A stretch of 64,000 bases of DNA from Bog-473 sp963706555 (GCA_963706555.1 OY970164.1:2790001-2854000); one strand, 5' to 3'. Shown: positions 9,090 to 18,134, numbered from the stretch's first letter. Notes: generated from the sequence alone by a model not told the origin. Program-made: numbers and translations.

Positions 9090-9821
9090 TCAGTTCTTGC
9101 CCGCACTCCCGACGTAGCGCTCGAACCACTCGAGGGTACGGCTCCACGCTGCGGCGGCAGCGGTCACATTGAAGACCGCCGGGCGGTCGTTGCAGTTGAA
9201 TCCGTGGTCGGCCTCTGGATACTGGACGATCTCGGTCGGCACGTTCGCCGCTGCGGCAACCTTGCGCAGCTGATCGACGTCGGCGGAAGGGATGCCCTGA
9301 TCGATATCGCCGTACAAGCCGAGCCACGGTGTCTGGAGCTGAGGTGCCTGCTCAATGAGGGAGGGCAGGCCGAATCGTCCTTCGGCCACACCACCCCCGT
9401 AGAAGGTCACGGCGGCGCCCAGTGGGCGGAGCGTCGCGGCATAGAACGTGACGCTGCCGCCCATGCAGAATCCGACGACGCCCGTCTGCGCGGCCGAAAA
9501 CCCTGCCTCGGTGAGATACGCAAACGAGGCGAGCAGGTCGGTGGTGATCCCGCCGGGATTGAGCTCCATCATGACGGGCATGACGGCACTCAGATCGTCA
9601 TACGCGATGACCGGCGAGCCCTGACGATGAAAGAACGCCGGTGCGATGGCGCGCCACCCGGCGTCGGCGAGGCGGGTGCAGATGTGCTCAATGTGGGTCG
9701 TGACGCCGAACGCCTCTTGGACCACGACGATGCCGCCTTTTGCGTCGGCGTCGGGCGAAGCCTCGAACGCGGGCATCGGTCCGTCCGCGGTGTCAATGGT
9801 GATGTGGGACTCGGTCGTCAT
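9090..9821 (-). CDS. Dienelactone hydrolase family protein
   Basis: Cytoplasmic alpha/beta hydrolase of 243 residues. The Cys nucleophile is in GFCMGG, the acid in GDIDQGIP and the histidine in EADHGFNC, giving the Cys-Asp-His triad of the dienelactone hydrolase family. Family members open lactone or other activated ester rings in aromatic degradation; the actual substrate is not clear here. Its ATG at 9821 overlaps the stop of the MFS transporter gene (9818-9821), so it belongs to the MarR-MFS-hydrolase operon, which suggests that it modifies the compound the operon senses. Confidence 0.85.
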   Translation of the reverse strand: MTTESHITIDTADGPMPAFEASPDADAKGGIVVVQEAFGVTTHIEHICTRLADAGWRAIAPAFFHRQGSPVIAYDDLSAVMPVMMELNPGGITTDLLASFAYLTEAGFSAAQTGVVGFCMGGSVTFYAATLRPLGAAVTFYGGGVAEGRFGLPSLIEQAPQLQTPWLGLYGDIDQGIPSADVDQLRKVAAAANVPTEIVQYPEADHGFNCNDRPAVFNVTAAAAAWSRTLEWFERYVGSAGKN

Positions 9822-11650
9822 CGAGATACTCCTTTGGCTGTGAGCGAAGGCTCGGCATCAATCGGGCCTTCATCTTCTTCGGGGAACGGCAGGTCGGGAT
9901 CGAACCCTTCGTCGACGGCGTGGACGTCTGAGTAGACATAGCGCGAACCCCGCGTCCACGACGCGGCCGCGGCGAGAAGGCTCATCACGATGGAGAAGTC
10001 GAGGGCGGTGTGCAGGCCGTCGCGGAAGGGCACCGCGATGAGACTGGGGAAGAAACCCCGCCCCGTGAGTGTGGCCTGCTGGGCTGCGGTCAGGTGGGAC
10101 AGGACCTGCGGGCCGACAAGGTGCTGCACCGGGTTGTACCCCAAGAAGGCCGCAAAGAGCGTGGAGACCGGAGGGAGGTGCGAGATGCGAGTTGCATCGC
10201 TGTGCGAGACCCCGTGCGCCACGAGGCCGTGATACAGGCTTGCCGGAAGCGCCGAGGACAGTCCTGCGATCAGCAGGGTGAAAAAGATCCCGATCGAAAG
10301 GACCTGCGCCGTGTTCATGGCCGTTGTGGCCATGCCCGAGCCGGCACCGCGATGTTCGGGAGGCAGGCTGCTCATGATCGCCGCCCGGTTCGGTGAGCCG
10401 AACATGGACATGGTCAGACCGGTGAGAAGGAGGACGGCGCCAAAGACCCAGTACGGGAAATCGATCGGCAGGAGCTCGAGGAGCCCGAAGCTGAAGGCGG
10501 CGCCGATCATCCCACCGGTGGCGAAGGGTCGCGCGCCGTAACGGTCCGAGAGGTAGCCCGAGACAGGCCCGGCAATCAGGAAGCCGGCGGTGAGCGGGAG
10601 CATGGCCAGTCCGGCCCACAAGGGCGTCCGGGCGAAGTCGTAGCCGTGGAGGGGCAACCAGATCCCCTGCAGCCAGATGATGAGCATGAACATGAGGCCG
10701 CCGCGGGCCATGGCGGCAAGGAAGCTGGCGATGAGTCCCGCAGTGAACGCGCGTATCTTGAAGAGTTGCAGACGGAACATCGGCTGTTCGACCCTGGTCT
10801 CGATGACGCCGAAGGCAATCAGCATGAGAACGCCGAAGAAGAGCGATCCCATGACGCGCGGATTGGTCCACCCCATCGTGTGCTGCCGGTAAGGCTCAAT
10901 GCCGTAGGTGATGCCGATCATCACGAGGATCAGACCCAGTGCAAAGGTGATGTTGCCCGGCCAGTCGATCTTGGCCGGTCGCCGTGGGCTGAGCTCGCGT
11001 AGATTCTTGTACCCGTAGATGGTGGCGAAGAGCCCGATCGGCACTGAGACCAAGAAGATGAGGCGCCAGCTGATGGGGGCCAAGAGCCCGCCCAGGACCA
11101 GTCCGATGAACACGCCACTGAACGCAGCGGCAGAGTTGATGCCCATCGCCATGCCCCGCTCTTCCGCGGGGAACGCGTCCGTCAGGATGGCAGACGAATT
11201 CGCCATCAACATGGCCGCGCCGACGGCCTGGAAGATCCGCATGACGATCAGCCAAATGCCTGCGATATGGCCGGTCATCCAGGTGATGGTGAGGAGGAGC
11301 GAGAAGAACGTGTAGACGGCAAAGCCGAGGTTGTAGGTGCGGACGCGCCCGTAAATATCGCCTAAGCGACCCAGTGTGGTCACCAGCACACTCGTCACGA
11401 CGAGGAAGCCCAAGATCATCCACAGGAGGTAGAAACTGTTGCCGGGTTGCAGGGGGTCGATCCCAATTCCCCGGAAGATATCGGGGAGTGCGATGAGGAC
11501 GATGGAGCCGTCGATCGTCGCCATCAGCATACCGAGGGTCGAGACGAACAAGGCGGTCCACTTGTAGTTGTCGGGAAGCGGCTCGCCGATGCCCGGTCGC
11601 GTCATGTGCGCCCGGGGCGGGACGGCGGAATTGCGAACGGAGAGACTCAT
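9818..11650 (-). CDS. MFS exporter (DHA2/EmrB-QacA type)
   Basis: A 610-residue membrane transporter with about 14 hydrophobic segments, the size and pattern of the proton-driven DHA2 drug-exporter family. Motif A is seen as GRLGDIYGRVRTY after the second span, and motif C-like sequence around GVFIGLVLGGLLAP. An acidic C-terminal tail (PDLPFPEEDEGPIDAEP) extends into the cytoplasm. There is a large loop near residues 470-540 before the last span. It lies 39 bases after a MarR gene and overlaps the dienelactone hydrolase gene, an arrangement typical of a substrate-inducible efflux or detoxification operon. Confidence 0.85.
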   Translation of the reverse strand: MSLSVRNSAVPPRAHMTRPGIGEPLPDNYKWTALFVSTLGMLMATIDGSIVLIALPDIFRGIGIDPLQPGNSFYLLWMILGFLVVTSVLVTTLGRLGDIYGRVRTYNLGFAVYTFFSLLLTITWMTGHIAGIWLIVMRIFQAVGAAMLMANSSAILTDAFPAEERGMAMGINSAAAFSGVFIGLVLGGLLAPISWRLIFLVSVPIGLFATIYGYKNLRELSPRRPAKIDWPGNITFALGLILVMIGITYGIEPYRQHTMGWTNPRVMGSLFFGVLMLIAFGVIETRVEQPMFRLQLFKIRAFTAGLIASFLAAMARGGLMFMLIIWLQGIWLPLHGYDFARTPLWAGLAMLPLTAGFLIAGPVSGYLSDRYGARPFATGGMIGAAFSFGLLELLPIDFPYWVFGAVLLLTGLTMSMFGSPNRAAIMSSLPPEHRGAGSGMATTAMNTAQVLSIGIFFTLLIAGLSSALPASLYHGLVAHGVSHSDATRISHLPPVSTLFAAFLGYNPVQHLVGPQVLSHLTAAQQATLTGRGFFPSLIAVPFRDGLHTALDFSIVMSLLAAAASWTRGSRYVYSDVHAVDEGFDPDLPFPEEDEGPIDAEPSLTAKGVSR

Positions 11651-11689
11651 ACCGCGGGCTTCGCCGATCGTGCGGGTCGCAGCATCGTC

Positions 11690-12127
11690 CTATTCATCGT
11701 CCACATCGGAAGGCTGACCCTCGAGGGCCCGGCTGAGGAGTCGTTGCAGGACGCATCGTTCCTCTGCGCTGAGGGCCCCGAGCACCTCGTCCTCGACGCT
11801 GCTCTGGGCGAGCTCAGCCCGCTCGAGTGCCGTCCTGCCCTTCGGCGTGAGCTCGACGAGATGCCGCCGACGATCTTCGGGGTCCCGGCGCCGTTCGACG
11901 TACTCCAATGCTTCGAGTTCGTTGAGCAGCAGCACGCAGTTATTGGCGTCGAGGGAAATCGCCTTGCTCAGCGCGTGTTGCGTCGCCGGATGATGGTCGC
12001 GAAGGTAGGCCAGGGCACCGAGCTCCCGGATGCGCATCCCCACCAGTTCGACGGTGCTCCGGCGATACACGACGCGAGCCAGCCTGGTCAGCAGGACAAT
12101 CGGGCCCGTGGTGGTCTGCGTTTCCAT
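11690..12127 (-). CDS. MarR family transcriptional regulator
   Basis: A regulator of about 145 residues with the MarR winged helix: ATQHALSKAISLDANNCVLLL as recognition region and RRDPEDRRRHLVELTPKG as the wing. I chose the ATG at 12127 (METQTT); an upstream TTG at 12154 is possible. It is the first gene of the operon with the MFS exporter and dienelactone hydrolase and is divergent from the CsoR gene. The operator-like repeat at 12175-12197 is about 50 bases upstream and could serve either regulator. Confidence 0.85.
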   Translation of the reverse strand: METQTTTGPIVLLTRLARVVYRRSTVELVGMRIRELGALAYLRDHHPATQHALSKAISLDANNCVLLLNELEALEYVERRRDPEDRRRHLVELTPKGRTALERAELAQSSVEDEVLGALSAEERCVLQRLLSRALEGQPSDVDDE

Positions 12128-12174
12128 CTCTGGGCTGAACACTACCCCAAACAAGGATCATCCCACAAGGCTGG

Positions 12175-12197
12175 ATACTCCCTGCTATAGGGATTAT
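12175..12197. promoter_or_regulatory. Operator-like inverted repeat, copy 1
   Basis: Arms ATACTCCCT (12175-12183) and AGGGATTAT (12189-12197) pair with one mismatch around a 5-base spacer. The half-site recurs in the palindrome at 12263-12286 before csoR. The G/C-run-flanked-by-TA form resembles CsoR boxes. It lies in the divergent region between the MarR and CsoR genes. Confidence 0.6.
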
Positions 12198-12262
12198 TTC
12201 CTCCGAGGTGGGAGATCGACTCCTCCCACGTCGGCGCGGCCCGCAACCACCGGTCCCCGCCT

Positions 12263-12286
12263 ATACTCAATACCGGTAGGGAGTAT
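12263..12286. promoter_or_regulatory. CsoR operator, copy 2, overlapping the csoR promoter
   Basis: A 24-base palindrome centred on ACCGGT with 10 of 12 pairs matching; its right half ends GGGAGTAT and shares the half-site of the repeat at 12175-12197. TATAAG at 12284-12289 could be the -10 box, so bound repressor would block the promoter of csoR (start 12309). Confidence 0.65.
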
Positions 12287-12308
12287 AAGGAACGGGAGCG
12301 AGGCAAAG

Positions 12309-12596
12309 ATGGCAGATCCGGGATACGTCGACCAGAAAGACGCTGTCCAGAAGCGGTTGCGGCGCATCGAGGGGCAGGTCAGGGGGCTGCAGCGCATGGT
12401 CGACGAGGACCGCTACTGCATCGACGTGCTCGAGCAGGTGTCGGCTGCGACCCGTGCCCTGCAGTCCGTGGCGCTGCAATTGCTCAACGACCACATGGCG
12501 CACTGTGTCGCCGATGCCGTCAAGAGTGGCGGGGACGAGGCCAAGGCGAAGCTGGACGAGGCATCGGCCGCCATCGCCCGATTGGTGCAGTCATGA
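12309..12596 (+). CDS. csoR: Copper-sensing CsoR-type repressor
   Basis: A 95-residue all-helical repressor of the CsoR/RcnR family. The hallmark KRLRRIEGQVRGL is at residues 15-27 and the Cu(I) ligands are present as Cys37 (DRYCIDVL), His62 and Cys66 (NDHMAHC), the C-H-C pattern of copper sensors rather than the His-rich nickel sensors. GGGAG precedes the ATG at 12309. Metal binding would release it from the two related palindromes upstream. The next gene, a permease with a YHS domain, starts 13 bases after its stop and is its likely target. Confidence 0.9.
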   Translation: MADPGYVDQKDAVQKRLRRIEGQVRGLQRMVDEDRYCIDVLEQVSAATRALQSVALQLLNDHMAHCVADAVKSGGDEAKAKLDEASAAIARLVQS

Positions 12597-12609
12597 TTCA
12601 CGCGTCGGG

Positions 12610-13917
12610 ATGACGATCGTTGACGCCATCGGAAGAAGCCTCCGGGAAGGCTTCTTCATGTTCTGGGAGACGCTCTGGCCGCTCATCCTCGGGTTCGCCC
12701 TCTCGGGTGTGGTGCAGGCGTTCGTCAGCCACGAGGCCATGCAGCGCAAGTTGGGAGATCACAAGCCACGTGCGGTCGTGCGGGCGACTGGCTACGGCAT
12801 GGTCTCGTCGTCGTGCTCGTATGCGGCATCCGCCATGTCCAAGTCGCTCTTCGTCAAGGGGGCTGACTTCGTCGCGTCGTTGGTGTTCATGGTGGCCTCG
12901 ACCAACCTGGTCATCGAGTTGGGGATCGTGCTCGTCGTTTTGATGGGGTGGCAATTCGCCGCAAGTGAATTCGTCGGTGGCGTGATCATGATCACGCTGC
13001 TGGTGACGTTTGGGGGCCTGTGGTTCAGGGGCAAGGTGGTGGCCCAAGCTCGCGACCACGTGAACAGCGAGTCGATGTCCGACGATGGTCACATCCAAGC
13101 GCCGCCGGAGAACACCGCCCTCCAACGTGAGAGCTGGCGCAAGAAGCTGCGAGCAAAGGGTGGTTGGGCCGACGCCGCCACCTACACCATGTCCGACCTC
13201 ACCATGCTGCGCCGTGAGCTCGCGATCGGCTACGTCGTGGCGGGCTTCCTGACAATCATCGTGCCGACCTCTGTGTGGAACGTCGTCTTTCTCCACGGCC
13301 ACGGATTCTGGACGAGTGTGGAGAACGTCATCGTCGGTCCCTTCATCGCCATCATCAGCTTTGTGTGCTCCATCGGTAACGTCCCCTTGGCCGCCGCCCT
13401 CTGGCAGGGCGGAATCTCGTTCGGCGGCGTCGTGTCGTTCATTTTCGCCGACCTCATCACGTTCCCGCTGCTGCTCGTCTATCGCCGCTACTACGGAACC
13501 CGTGTCATGTTGCGAATGCTCGCGTTGCTCTGGGCCGTCATGTCCATTGCGGGGCTGCTGACAGAAGGAATCTTCCGCGGCGCCGGGCTCATTCCTGCGA
13601 CACGCCCGACCCAGATCGCGCCGGACCGTTTCTCATGGGACTACACGACCTATCTCAACCTCGTCTTCCTCGTGGTGTTCGGCGTCCTCTATTGGGCGTA
13701 CCGCAACCGGGAACGCCTCGGCGGTGGGCGCGGAACGGCGCTCGACCCGGTCTGCGGCATGCAGGTCACGACCTCCAACGCTCCCGCATCACTTGTCTAC
13801 GCGGGGGATCGCTATTCCTTCTGCTCAGACCGGTGCAAGGAGCATTTCGAGGAATCACCGACCCGCTTCGCCGTCACCGATGCCATCGCCGGCCGACTTG
13901 AGGTCAGCGCTGAGTAA
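12610..13917 (+). CDS. Permease (DUF318/ArsP-like) with C-terminal YHS domain
   Basis: A 435-residue membrane protein. The first 370 residues form about eight spans of the UPF0718/DUF318 permease family, with the family motif SSSCSYAASAM near residue 65 and the second repeat SIGNVPLAAALWQGG. A cytoplasmic YHS domain follows (LDPVCGMQV, then DRYSFCSDRCKEHF), holding the three cysteines that bind metal in copper-handling proteins. Being directly behind csoR, it most likely exports or handles copper; arsenical or other soft-metal export is known for related permeases and cannot be excluded. The start is ATG 12610. Fusion of the permease with YHS is less common than either alone. Confidence 0.8.
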   Translation: MTIVDAIGRSLREGFFMFWETLWPLILGFALSGVVQAFVSHEAMQRKLGDHKPRAVVRATGYGMVSSSCSYAASAMSKSLFVKGADFVASLVFMVASTNLVIELGIVLVVLMGWQFAASEFVGGVIMITLLVTFGGLWFRGKVVAQARDHVNSESMSDDGHIQAPPENTALQRESWRKKLRAKGGWADAATYTMSDLTMLRRELAIGYVVAGFLTIIVPTSVWNVVFLHGHGFWTSVENVIVGPFIAIISFVCSIGNVPLAAALWQGGISFGGVVSFIFADLITFPLLLVYRRYYGTRVMLRMLALLWAVMSIAGLLTEGIFRGAGLIPATRPTQIAPDRFSWDYTTYLNLVFLVVFGVLYWAYRNRERLGGGRGTALDPVCGMQVTTSNAPASLVYAGDRYSFCSDRCKEHFEESPTRFAVTDAIAGRLEVSAE

Positions 13918-15117
13918 TCAGGGGAGCACTTCTGGCGGGAGCGGCCAGCGGAACAGCTTCGCCGCGTTCTCGTGGGTCATCTTGCGCAGGTCCTCCACGG
14001 GGAGATGGCCCCAGTAACGCTTGATCACCTCTTGGGTGTCGGGCCACGTCGAGTCGCCGTGCGGGTAGTCGACTTCCACCATGATGTGATCGACGCCGAT
14101 CCGCTCGCGGGTGTTGATTGTGGACGGGTCGTCGATGGTGCAGAACCAGAAGTTCCGCGCCAGGACCTCGGCCGGGCGGAGTCCCGTGGCGTCGTAGTCC
14201 CGACCGTAGCCCGAGCGATCGACGATGTTGTCGAGACGGTCGAGCAGCATCGCGACCCAGCCGATCCCGCCTTCGCTCATAGCGATCTTGATGTTGCTGA
14301 ACCGCGAGGGCAGCCCCGACCACAGCCACTCCGCGCACGCCGACAACGACATCTGACCGAAGAGGGTGGCGACGAGCGGGACCATCGGGCTGTCGTCGGC
14401 CACGTCGGCCATGCCCGAGGACCCGACGTGGAGCGAGATCACCGTGTCGGTCTCTTCGCACGCCGCAACGATCGGATCCCAGTAGCCGGAGAACAAGCTC
14501 GGCAGATTGATCCGATGCGGCCGCTCGGGCAGCGTCACCGATCGGAACCCGCGCGCTGCGTTGCGCCGGATCTCGTCCGCGCCGAGCTCGGGGTCGGACA
14601 GGAACGTGATCCCGCAGGGAATGATGCGGTCCGGGTACGGCTGCCACCATGCCTCGTAGAGCCAGTCGTTCCACGCCTTGGTGACGGCCAACCCCAACTC
14701 GGGATCACGTGCGGCCGAGAAGACCTTGCCGCAGAACCCGGTGATCATCGACGGAAAGTTGAGCGACGCCCAGATCCCGTTGATGTCCATATCGGCGATG
14801 CGGTCATCGATGTTCCAGCAGCCACGCCGCATATCTTCGAACCGCGTCGGCTCCACTTTGATGTCCTCGGGGCGGCGTCCGGCGACCGCATTCATCCCGA
14901 CCTGGGTGTAGACCGCGCCGTCGAACTCCCACACCTGGTGGCCCTGGGCGTTCTCGATGATCTTGGGGGCGCGGTCAGCAAACCGACTCGACAGCCGACC
15001 CTCGAACATGTCGGGCGGTTCGACGAGATGGTCGTCGACGGAGATCACCGTGTAGTGCACGGGACGCGGCTCGGGGTCCGGAAGCAACATTTCGTGCCGT
15101 GTGGCGATGGTGGTCAT
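13918..15117 (-). CDS. Amidohydrolase family 2 protein
   Basis: A 399-residue metal-dependent hydrolase or decarboxylase of the ACMSD-like amidohydrolase-2 family. It starts with the metal site VISVDDHLVEPPDMF (D-x-H variant of H-x-H), has SLHVGSSG for the middle histidine, and ends with MVEVDYPHGDSTWP carrying the catalytic Asp. These enzymes cleave C-C or C-N bonds of cyclic acids; in actinobacteria they are often found near thiolase and steroid/lipid genes, as here. The ATG at 15117 is the only clear start. It converges with the permease gene, with the stops touching. Confidence 0.85.
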   Translation of the reverse strand: MTTIATRHEMLLPDPEPRPVHYTVISVDDHLVEPPDMFEGRLSSRFADRAPKIIENAQGHQVWEFDGAVYTQVGMNAVAGRRPEDIKVEPTRFEDMRRGCWNIDDRIADMDINGIWASLNFPSMITGFCGKVFSAARDPELGLAVTKAWNDWLYEAWWQPYPDRIIPCGITFLSDPELGADEIRRNAARGFRSVTLPERPHRINLPSLFSGYWDPIVAACEETDTVISLHVGSSGMADVADDSPMVPLVATLFGQMSLSACAEWLWSGLPSRFSNIKIAMSEGGIGWVAMLLDRLDNIVDRSGYGRDYDATGLRPAEVLARNFWFCTIDDPSTINTRERIGVDHIMVEVDYPHGDSTWPDTQEVIKRYWGHLPVEDLRKMTHENAAKLFRWPLPPEVLP

Positions 15118-15161
15118 AGCTCGATTCTGTCAGGCAGGACAGCGCCGTGCCTGCGAGTGGT

Positions 15162-16808
15162 CTAGCGACTCGCGGTCCCTGCGCAGGGGCTGCGTGGGTC
15201 GGCCGCACCGACCAAGTGCCGCGAGCCGTCTTCGTCGTGGACGACGGCGATGATCTGGCAGCCGCCGACGGCGTTGGGTTCGAAGGCGGTGACGGGAATG
15301 ACCCGATGCCCCCGATCCCGCAGCCCGGCCACCCATTCCGGCGGTGCGTGGCCCTCCACACAGATCTGGAGGTCGTCGCCCCACCAAAGCCGGAACGGCC
15401 CGGCCCCCGGCGCCACGAGCGAGACGCGGGCCGATGCGACGGCTGTCCCCGGGTCTTCGCCCGCATGGAGCATCCGGGCCAGGACCTGTTGGAGGATCTG
15501 CGGTTGGGCGTCGCCCCCCATGGCGCCGACGACGTGCGAGAGCCCCCCGTCGGGATTCGTGGCCAGCATCGGGGACAGGGTGTGCGGCGGTCGTGTCCGG
15601 GGCGCGAGCTCGGCCGGATGCCCGGCCACGAGAGAGAAGCCGACCCCGCGGTTGTGGAGGAAGATCCCCGTCGAGCCAGCGACCAGATGCGAGCCGAAGT
15701 CGAGGGCGTTGGACTGTGTCAGGGAGATCCCGAGGCCATCGGCGTCCACCGCGCACAAGTGGGTGGTGTCCCCGTCGGCGACGCGCTGGATGCCGGCGCT
15801 CGGATCATCCGGCGCGCCCGGGCGGACATCCGACGGCGCGGCCCGGTCATCGCGGATGCGTGCGGCGGCGGCGGACAGCCGTTCTTCGCTGAGGAGAAAT
15901 GAAGCCTCCGCTCCGTCGTAGAGGACGGCCGGTCGATCGTGTCCCGCCGCCCGGGATGCCTCGACGATGAGGTGGGCCCAGCGCGGGTCCGACGGGTCGG
16001 TCCCGAGGCCGACCCGTTCCGCGATTGAGGAGCTGGCGAGCGTGAGGTAGCCCTGGGAGGGCGCGGGAACGGTCCACAGATCGTGGCCCCAGACCCGTAG
16101 GCGGGACGGCTCGCACCACTGGGCGAAGTCGTGGGCCAGATCGTCCTCCACGTAGACGCCCTTGCCCAACGCGACCAATTCCCGACCGAATTCGCCGCCG
16201 TAGAAGCCCTCCCGCCCGTCGTCGACAATGGCCCGCAGCGTGCGCGCCACGGACGGAAGGCGTACTCGGGCCTCGAGGGGGAGCGGGCCGTCGGGGCACA
16301 ACTCTTGCGCTCCAGGGACCTGGGAGACGAGATGACTCGCCAACGACAGCATCAACGACGCCACGAACCCGTCCTCCGCCAATTCGATCGCAGGGCCGAA
16401 CACGTCGGCCAAGGCGAGGCGGCCGAAGCGCGCATGAAGGGCGAGCCATCCATCGACCGCACCCGGTACGGGCACCGTCCGGAAGTCGCTCCGCACGGGC
16501 ATGATGGAATGGCCCTCGGCGCGCAGCGTCGCAGCGTCGACACCCGATCCGGCGCGCCCTGTCGCAAGGAGCGCGATCGGTGAATCGCCCGGCACGCTGA
16601 CCACCGCCAGCATGTCGCCACCCATGCCGCAGAGATACGGACTGGTGACAGCCATCACCGCCGCGGCGCCGACCGCAGCGTCAGCCGCCGAACCACCGCG
16701 TGCCAGGAGGCCGATGCCCGCCGTCGACGCCAGGTGATCCGCTGCACTGACCATGCCGCGCAGGCCGGTGATCGGAGCGAACGGAGCCAGGGGATACGCC
16801 ATGGGCAT
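15162..16808 (-). CDS. ggt: Gamma-glutamyltransferase family protein
   Basis: A 548-residue Ntn-hydrolase precursor. The self-cleavage and catalytic threonine is Thr348 in GDTTHLCAVD, followed by the family stretches SNALDFGSHLVAGSTGIFL and SPMLATNPDG. The family cuts itself into a large and a small subunit and transfers or hydrolyses gamma-glutamyl groups; relatives also act as cephalosporin acylases. No signal peptide is seen, so it is probably cytoplasmic. In a mycothiol organism the natural substrate may not be glutathione. Start is ATG 16808, or ATG 16802 two codons later. The small acidic protein gene lies just upstream on the same strand. Confidence 0.85.
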   Translation of the reverse strand: MPMAYPLAPFAPITGLRGMVSAADHLASTAGIGLLARGGSAADAAVGAAAVMAVTSPYLCGMGGDMLAVVSVPGDSPIALLATGRAGSGVDAATLRAEGHSIMPVRSDFRTVPVPGAVDGWLALHARFGRLALADVFGPAIELAEDGFVASLMLSLASHLVSQVPGAQELCPDGPLPLEARVRLPSVARTLRAIVDDGREGFYGGEFGRELVALGKGVYVEDDLAHDFAQWCEPSRLRVWGHDLWTVPAPSQGYLTLASSSIAERVGLGTDPSDPRWAHLIVEASRAAGHDRPAVLYDGAEASFLLSEERLSAAAARIRDDRAAPSDVRPGAPDDPSAGIQRVADGDTTHLCAVDADGLGISLTQSNALDFGSHLVAGSTGIFLHNRGVGFSLVAGHPAELAPRTRPPHTLSPMLATNPDGGLSHVVGAMGGDAQPQILQQVLARMLHAGEDPGTAVASARVSLVAPGAGPFRLWWGDDLQICVEGHAPPEWVAGLRDRGHRVIPVTAFEPNAVGGCQIIAVVHDEDGSRHLVGAADPRSPCAGTASR

Positions 16809-16826
16809 GGCATATCACGATCACGA

Positions 16827-16994
16827 TCAGGTCGACTTCTCGGTGCCCTCCTCGATACGCTCCTCGGACTCCTCGAGGATCACCTCGGCCTGATGCTCCG
16901 GATCCTCGCTCGATGCTTCCTCGGGCGGACGTCCGCTCGCGCGCGACATGACCGCCTCGTGCGACGGCTCCTCTTCCAGTTCGTGGTGGCTCAT
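16827..16994 (-). CDS. Small acidic protein, 55 residues
   Basis: A short frame from ATG 16994 to TGA 16827. The product is very acidic and starts MSHHELEEEPSHEAVMSR; its second half (EHQAEVILEESEERIEEG) reads as one amphipathic helix. I recall short actinobacterial proteins with a similar AEaILEESEER ending, without known function. It sits between the dehydrogenase and the gamma-glutamyltransferase genes on the same strand, and the codon use (third-position G/C) fits a real gene. Confidence 0.55.
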   Translation of the reverse strand: MSHHELEEEPSHEAVMSRASGRPPEEASSEDPEHQAEVILEESEERIEEGTEKST

Positions 16995-17041
16995 GGCCTC
17001 ACCATTCCCAATCCGCCTACCCGCCTAACCATCCCGCCCGC

Positions 17042-18130
17042 CTAACCGATCACGACGACCGAGCGCAGCACCTCGCCCCGCTGCATCCGGTTGAAAGCCT
17101 CTTCCACCTCGTCGAGGGCGATGGTCTCGCTGACGAAGAGGTCCAGATCGAGGCGCCCGGCCAGGTAGAGGTCGACCAACTTGGGGAAATCCCGATCGGG
17201 CAGGCAGTCGCCGTACCAACTCGGCTTGAGGGCCCCGCCCCGACCGAAGAAGTCGATCATGGGCAGATCGATGCGCATCTCGGGCGTCGGCACTCCCACT
17301 TGTACGAGTGTCCCGGCGAGGTCCCGGGCGTAGAACGCCTGCTCCATCACCTTCGGATTCCCGACCGCCTCGATACAGACGTCCGCCCCGTTCCCACCCG
17401 TCAAGCTCTGGACCGCCGCCACCGGATCGACCGAGCTCGCGTCGATGACATCGGTTGCGCCGAACTGCTTCGCCTGCGCGAGCTTGCGCGCATCGAGATC
17501 GATGGCGATGATCGTGGTCGCCCCCGCCAACTTCGCACCCGCGATCGCCGCACATCCGACGCCGCCGCAGCCGAAGACCGCCACAGAGTCGCCGAGCCCG
17601 ACCGCACCGGTGAACATGGCCGAACCGATCCCCGCCATCACGCCGCACCCGAGCAGTCCCACCGCCTCGGGCCGCGCCGAAGGATCGACCTTGGTGCACT
17701 GTCCGGCCGCCACTAACGTCTTGTCCGCGAACGCGCCGATGCCCAGTGCGGGCGACAGCGGCGTCCCGTCCGCCAACGTCATCTTCTGCGTCGCGTTGTG
17801 TGTGGCGAAGCAGTACCACGGCCGCCCCCGTCGGCACGCCCGGCACTCGCCGCACACCGCCCGCCAGTTCAACACGACGAAATCCCCCGGCGCGACGGAC
17901 GTCACGCCGGGGCCGACCGCGTCGACGATCCCGGCCGCCTCGTGCCCGAGCAGAAACGGGAAGTCGTCGTTGATGCCGCCCTCCCGGTAGTGCAGATCCG
18001 TGTGGCACACCCCGCACGCCTTCACCGCCACGACGGCCTCGCCCGGCCCGGGGTCCGGAACGACGATCTCCTCGAGCGTGACCGGCGCACCCTTGGCCCG
18101 TGCCACCACGCCGCGCACCGTCGTGGCCAT
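17042..18130 (-). CDS. mscR: Mycothiol-dependent formaldehyde dehydrogenase / nitrosomycothiol reductase
   Basis: A 362-residue zinc alcohol dehydrogenase closely resembling actinobacterial MscR/AdhE2. Catalytic zinc ligands are in CGVCHTD, GHEAAG and GLLGCGVMAG; the structural zinc site is CGECRACRRGRPWYC. The nucleotide fold is GCGGVGCAAIAG. The C-terminal stretches GTLVQVGVPTPEM and KPSWYGDCLPDRDFP also match. The enzyme oxidises S-hydroxymethyl mycothiol, the adduct of formaldehyde and mycothiol, and reduces S-nitrosomycothiol, which implies that the organism makes mycothiol. I chose ATG 18130 (MATTVRGV), four bases after the thiolase stop, over an upstream start at 18166. Confidence 0.9.
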   Translation of the reverse strand: MATTVRGVVARAKGAPVTLEEIVVPDPGPGEAVVAVKACGVCHTDLHYREGGINDDFPFLLGHEAAGIVDAVGPGVTSVAPGDFVVLNWRAVCGECRACRRGRPWYCFATHNATQKMTLADGTPLSPALGIGAFADKTLVAAGQCTKVDPSARPEAVGLLGCGVMAGIGSAMFTGAVGLGDSVAVFGCGGVGCAAIAGAKLAGATTIIAIDLDARKLAQAKQFGATDVIDASSVDPVAAVQSLTGGNGADVCIEAVGNPKVMEQAFYARDLAGTLVQVGVPTPEMRIDLPMIDFFGRGGALKPSWYGDCLPDRDFPKLVDLYLAGRLDLDLFVSETIALDEVEEAFNRMQRGEVLRSVVVIG

Positions 18131-18134
18131 CCGG

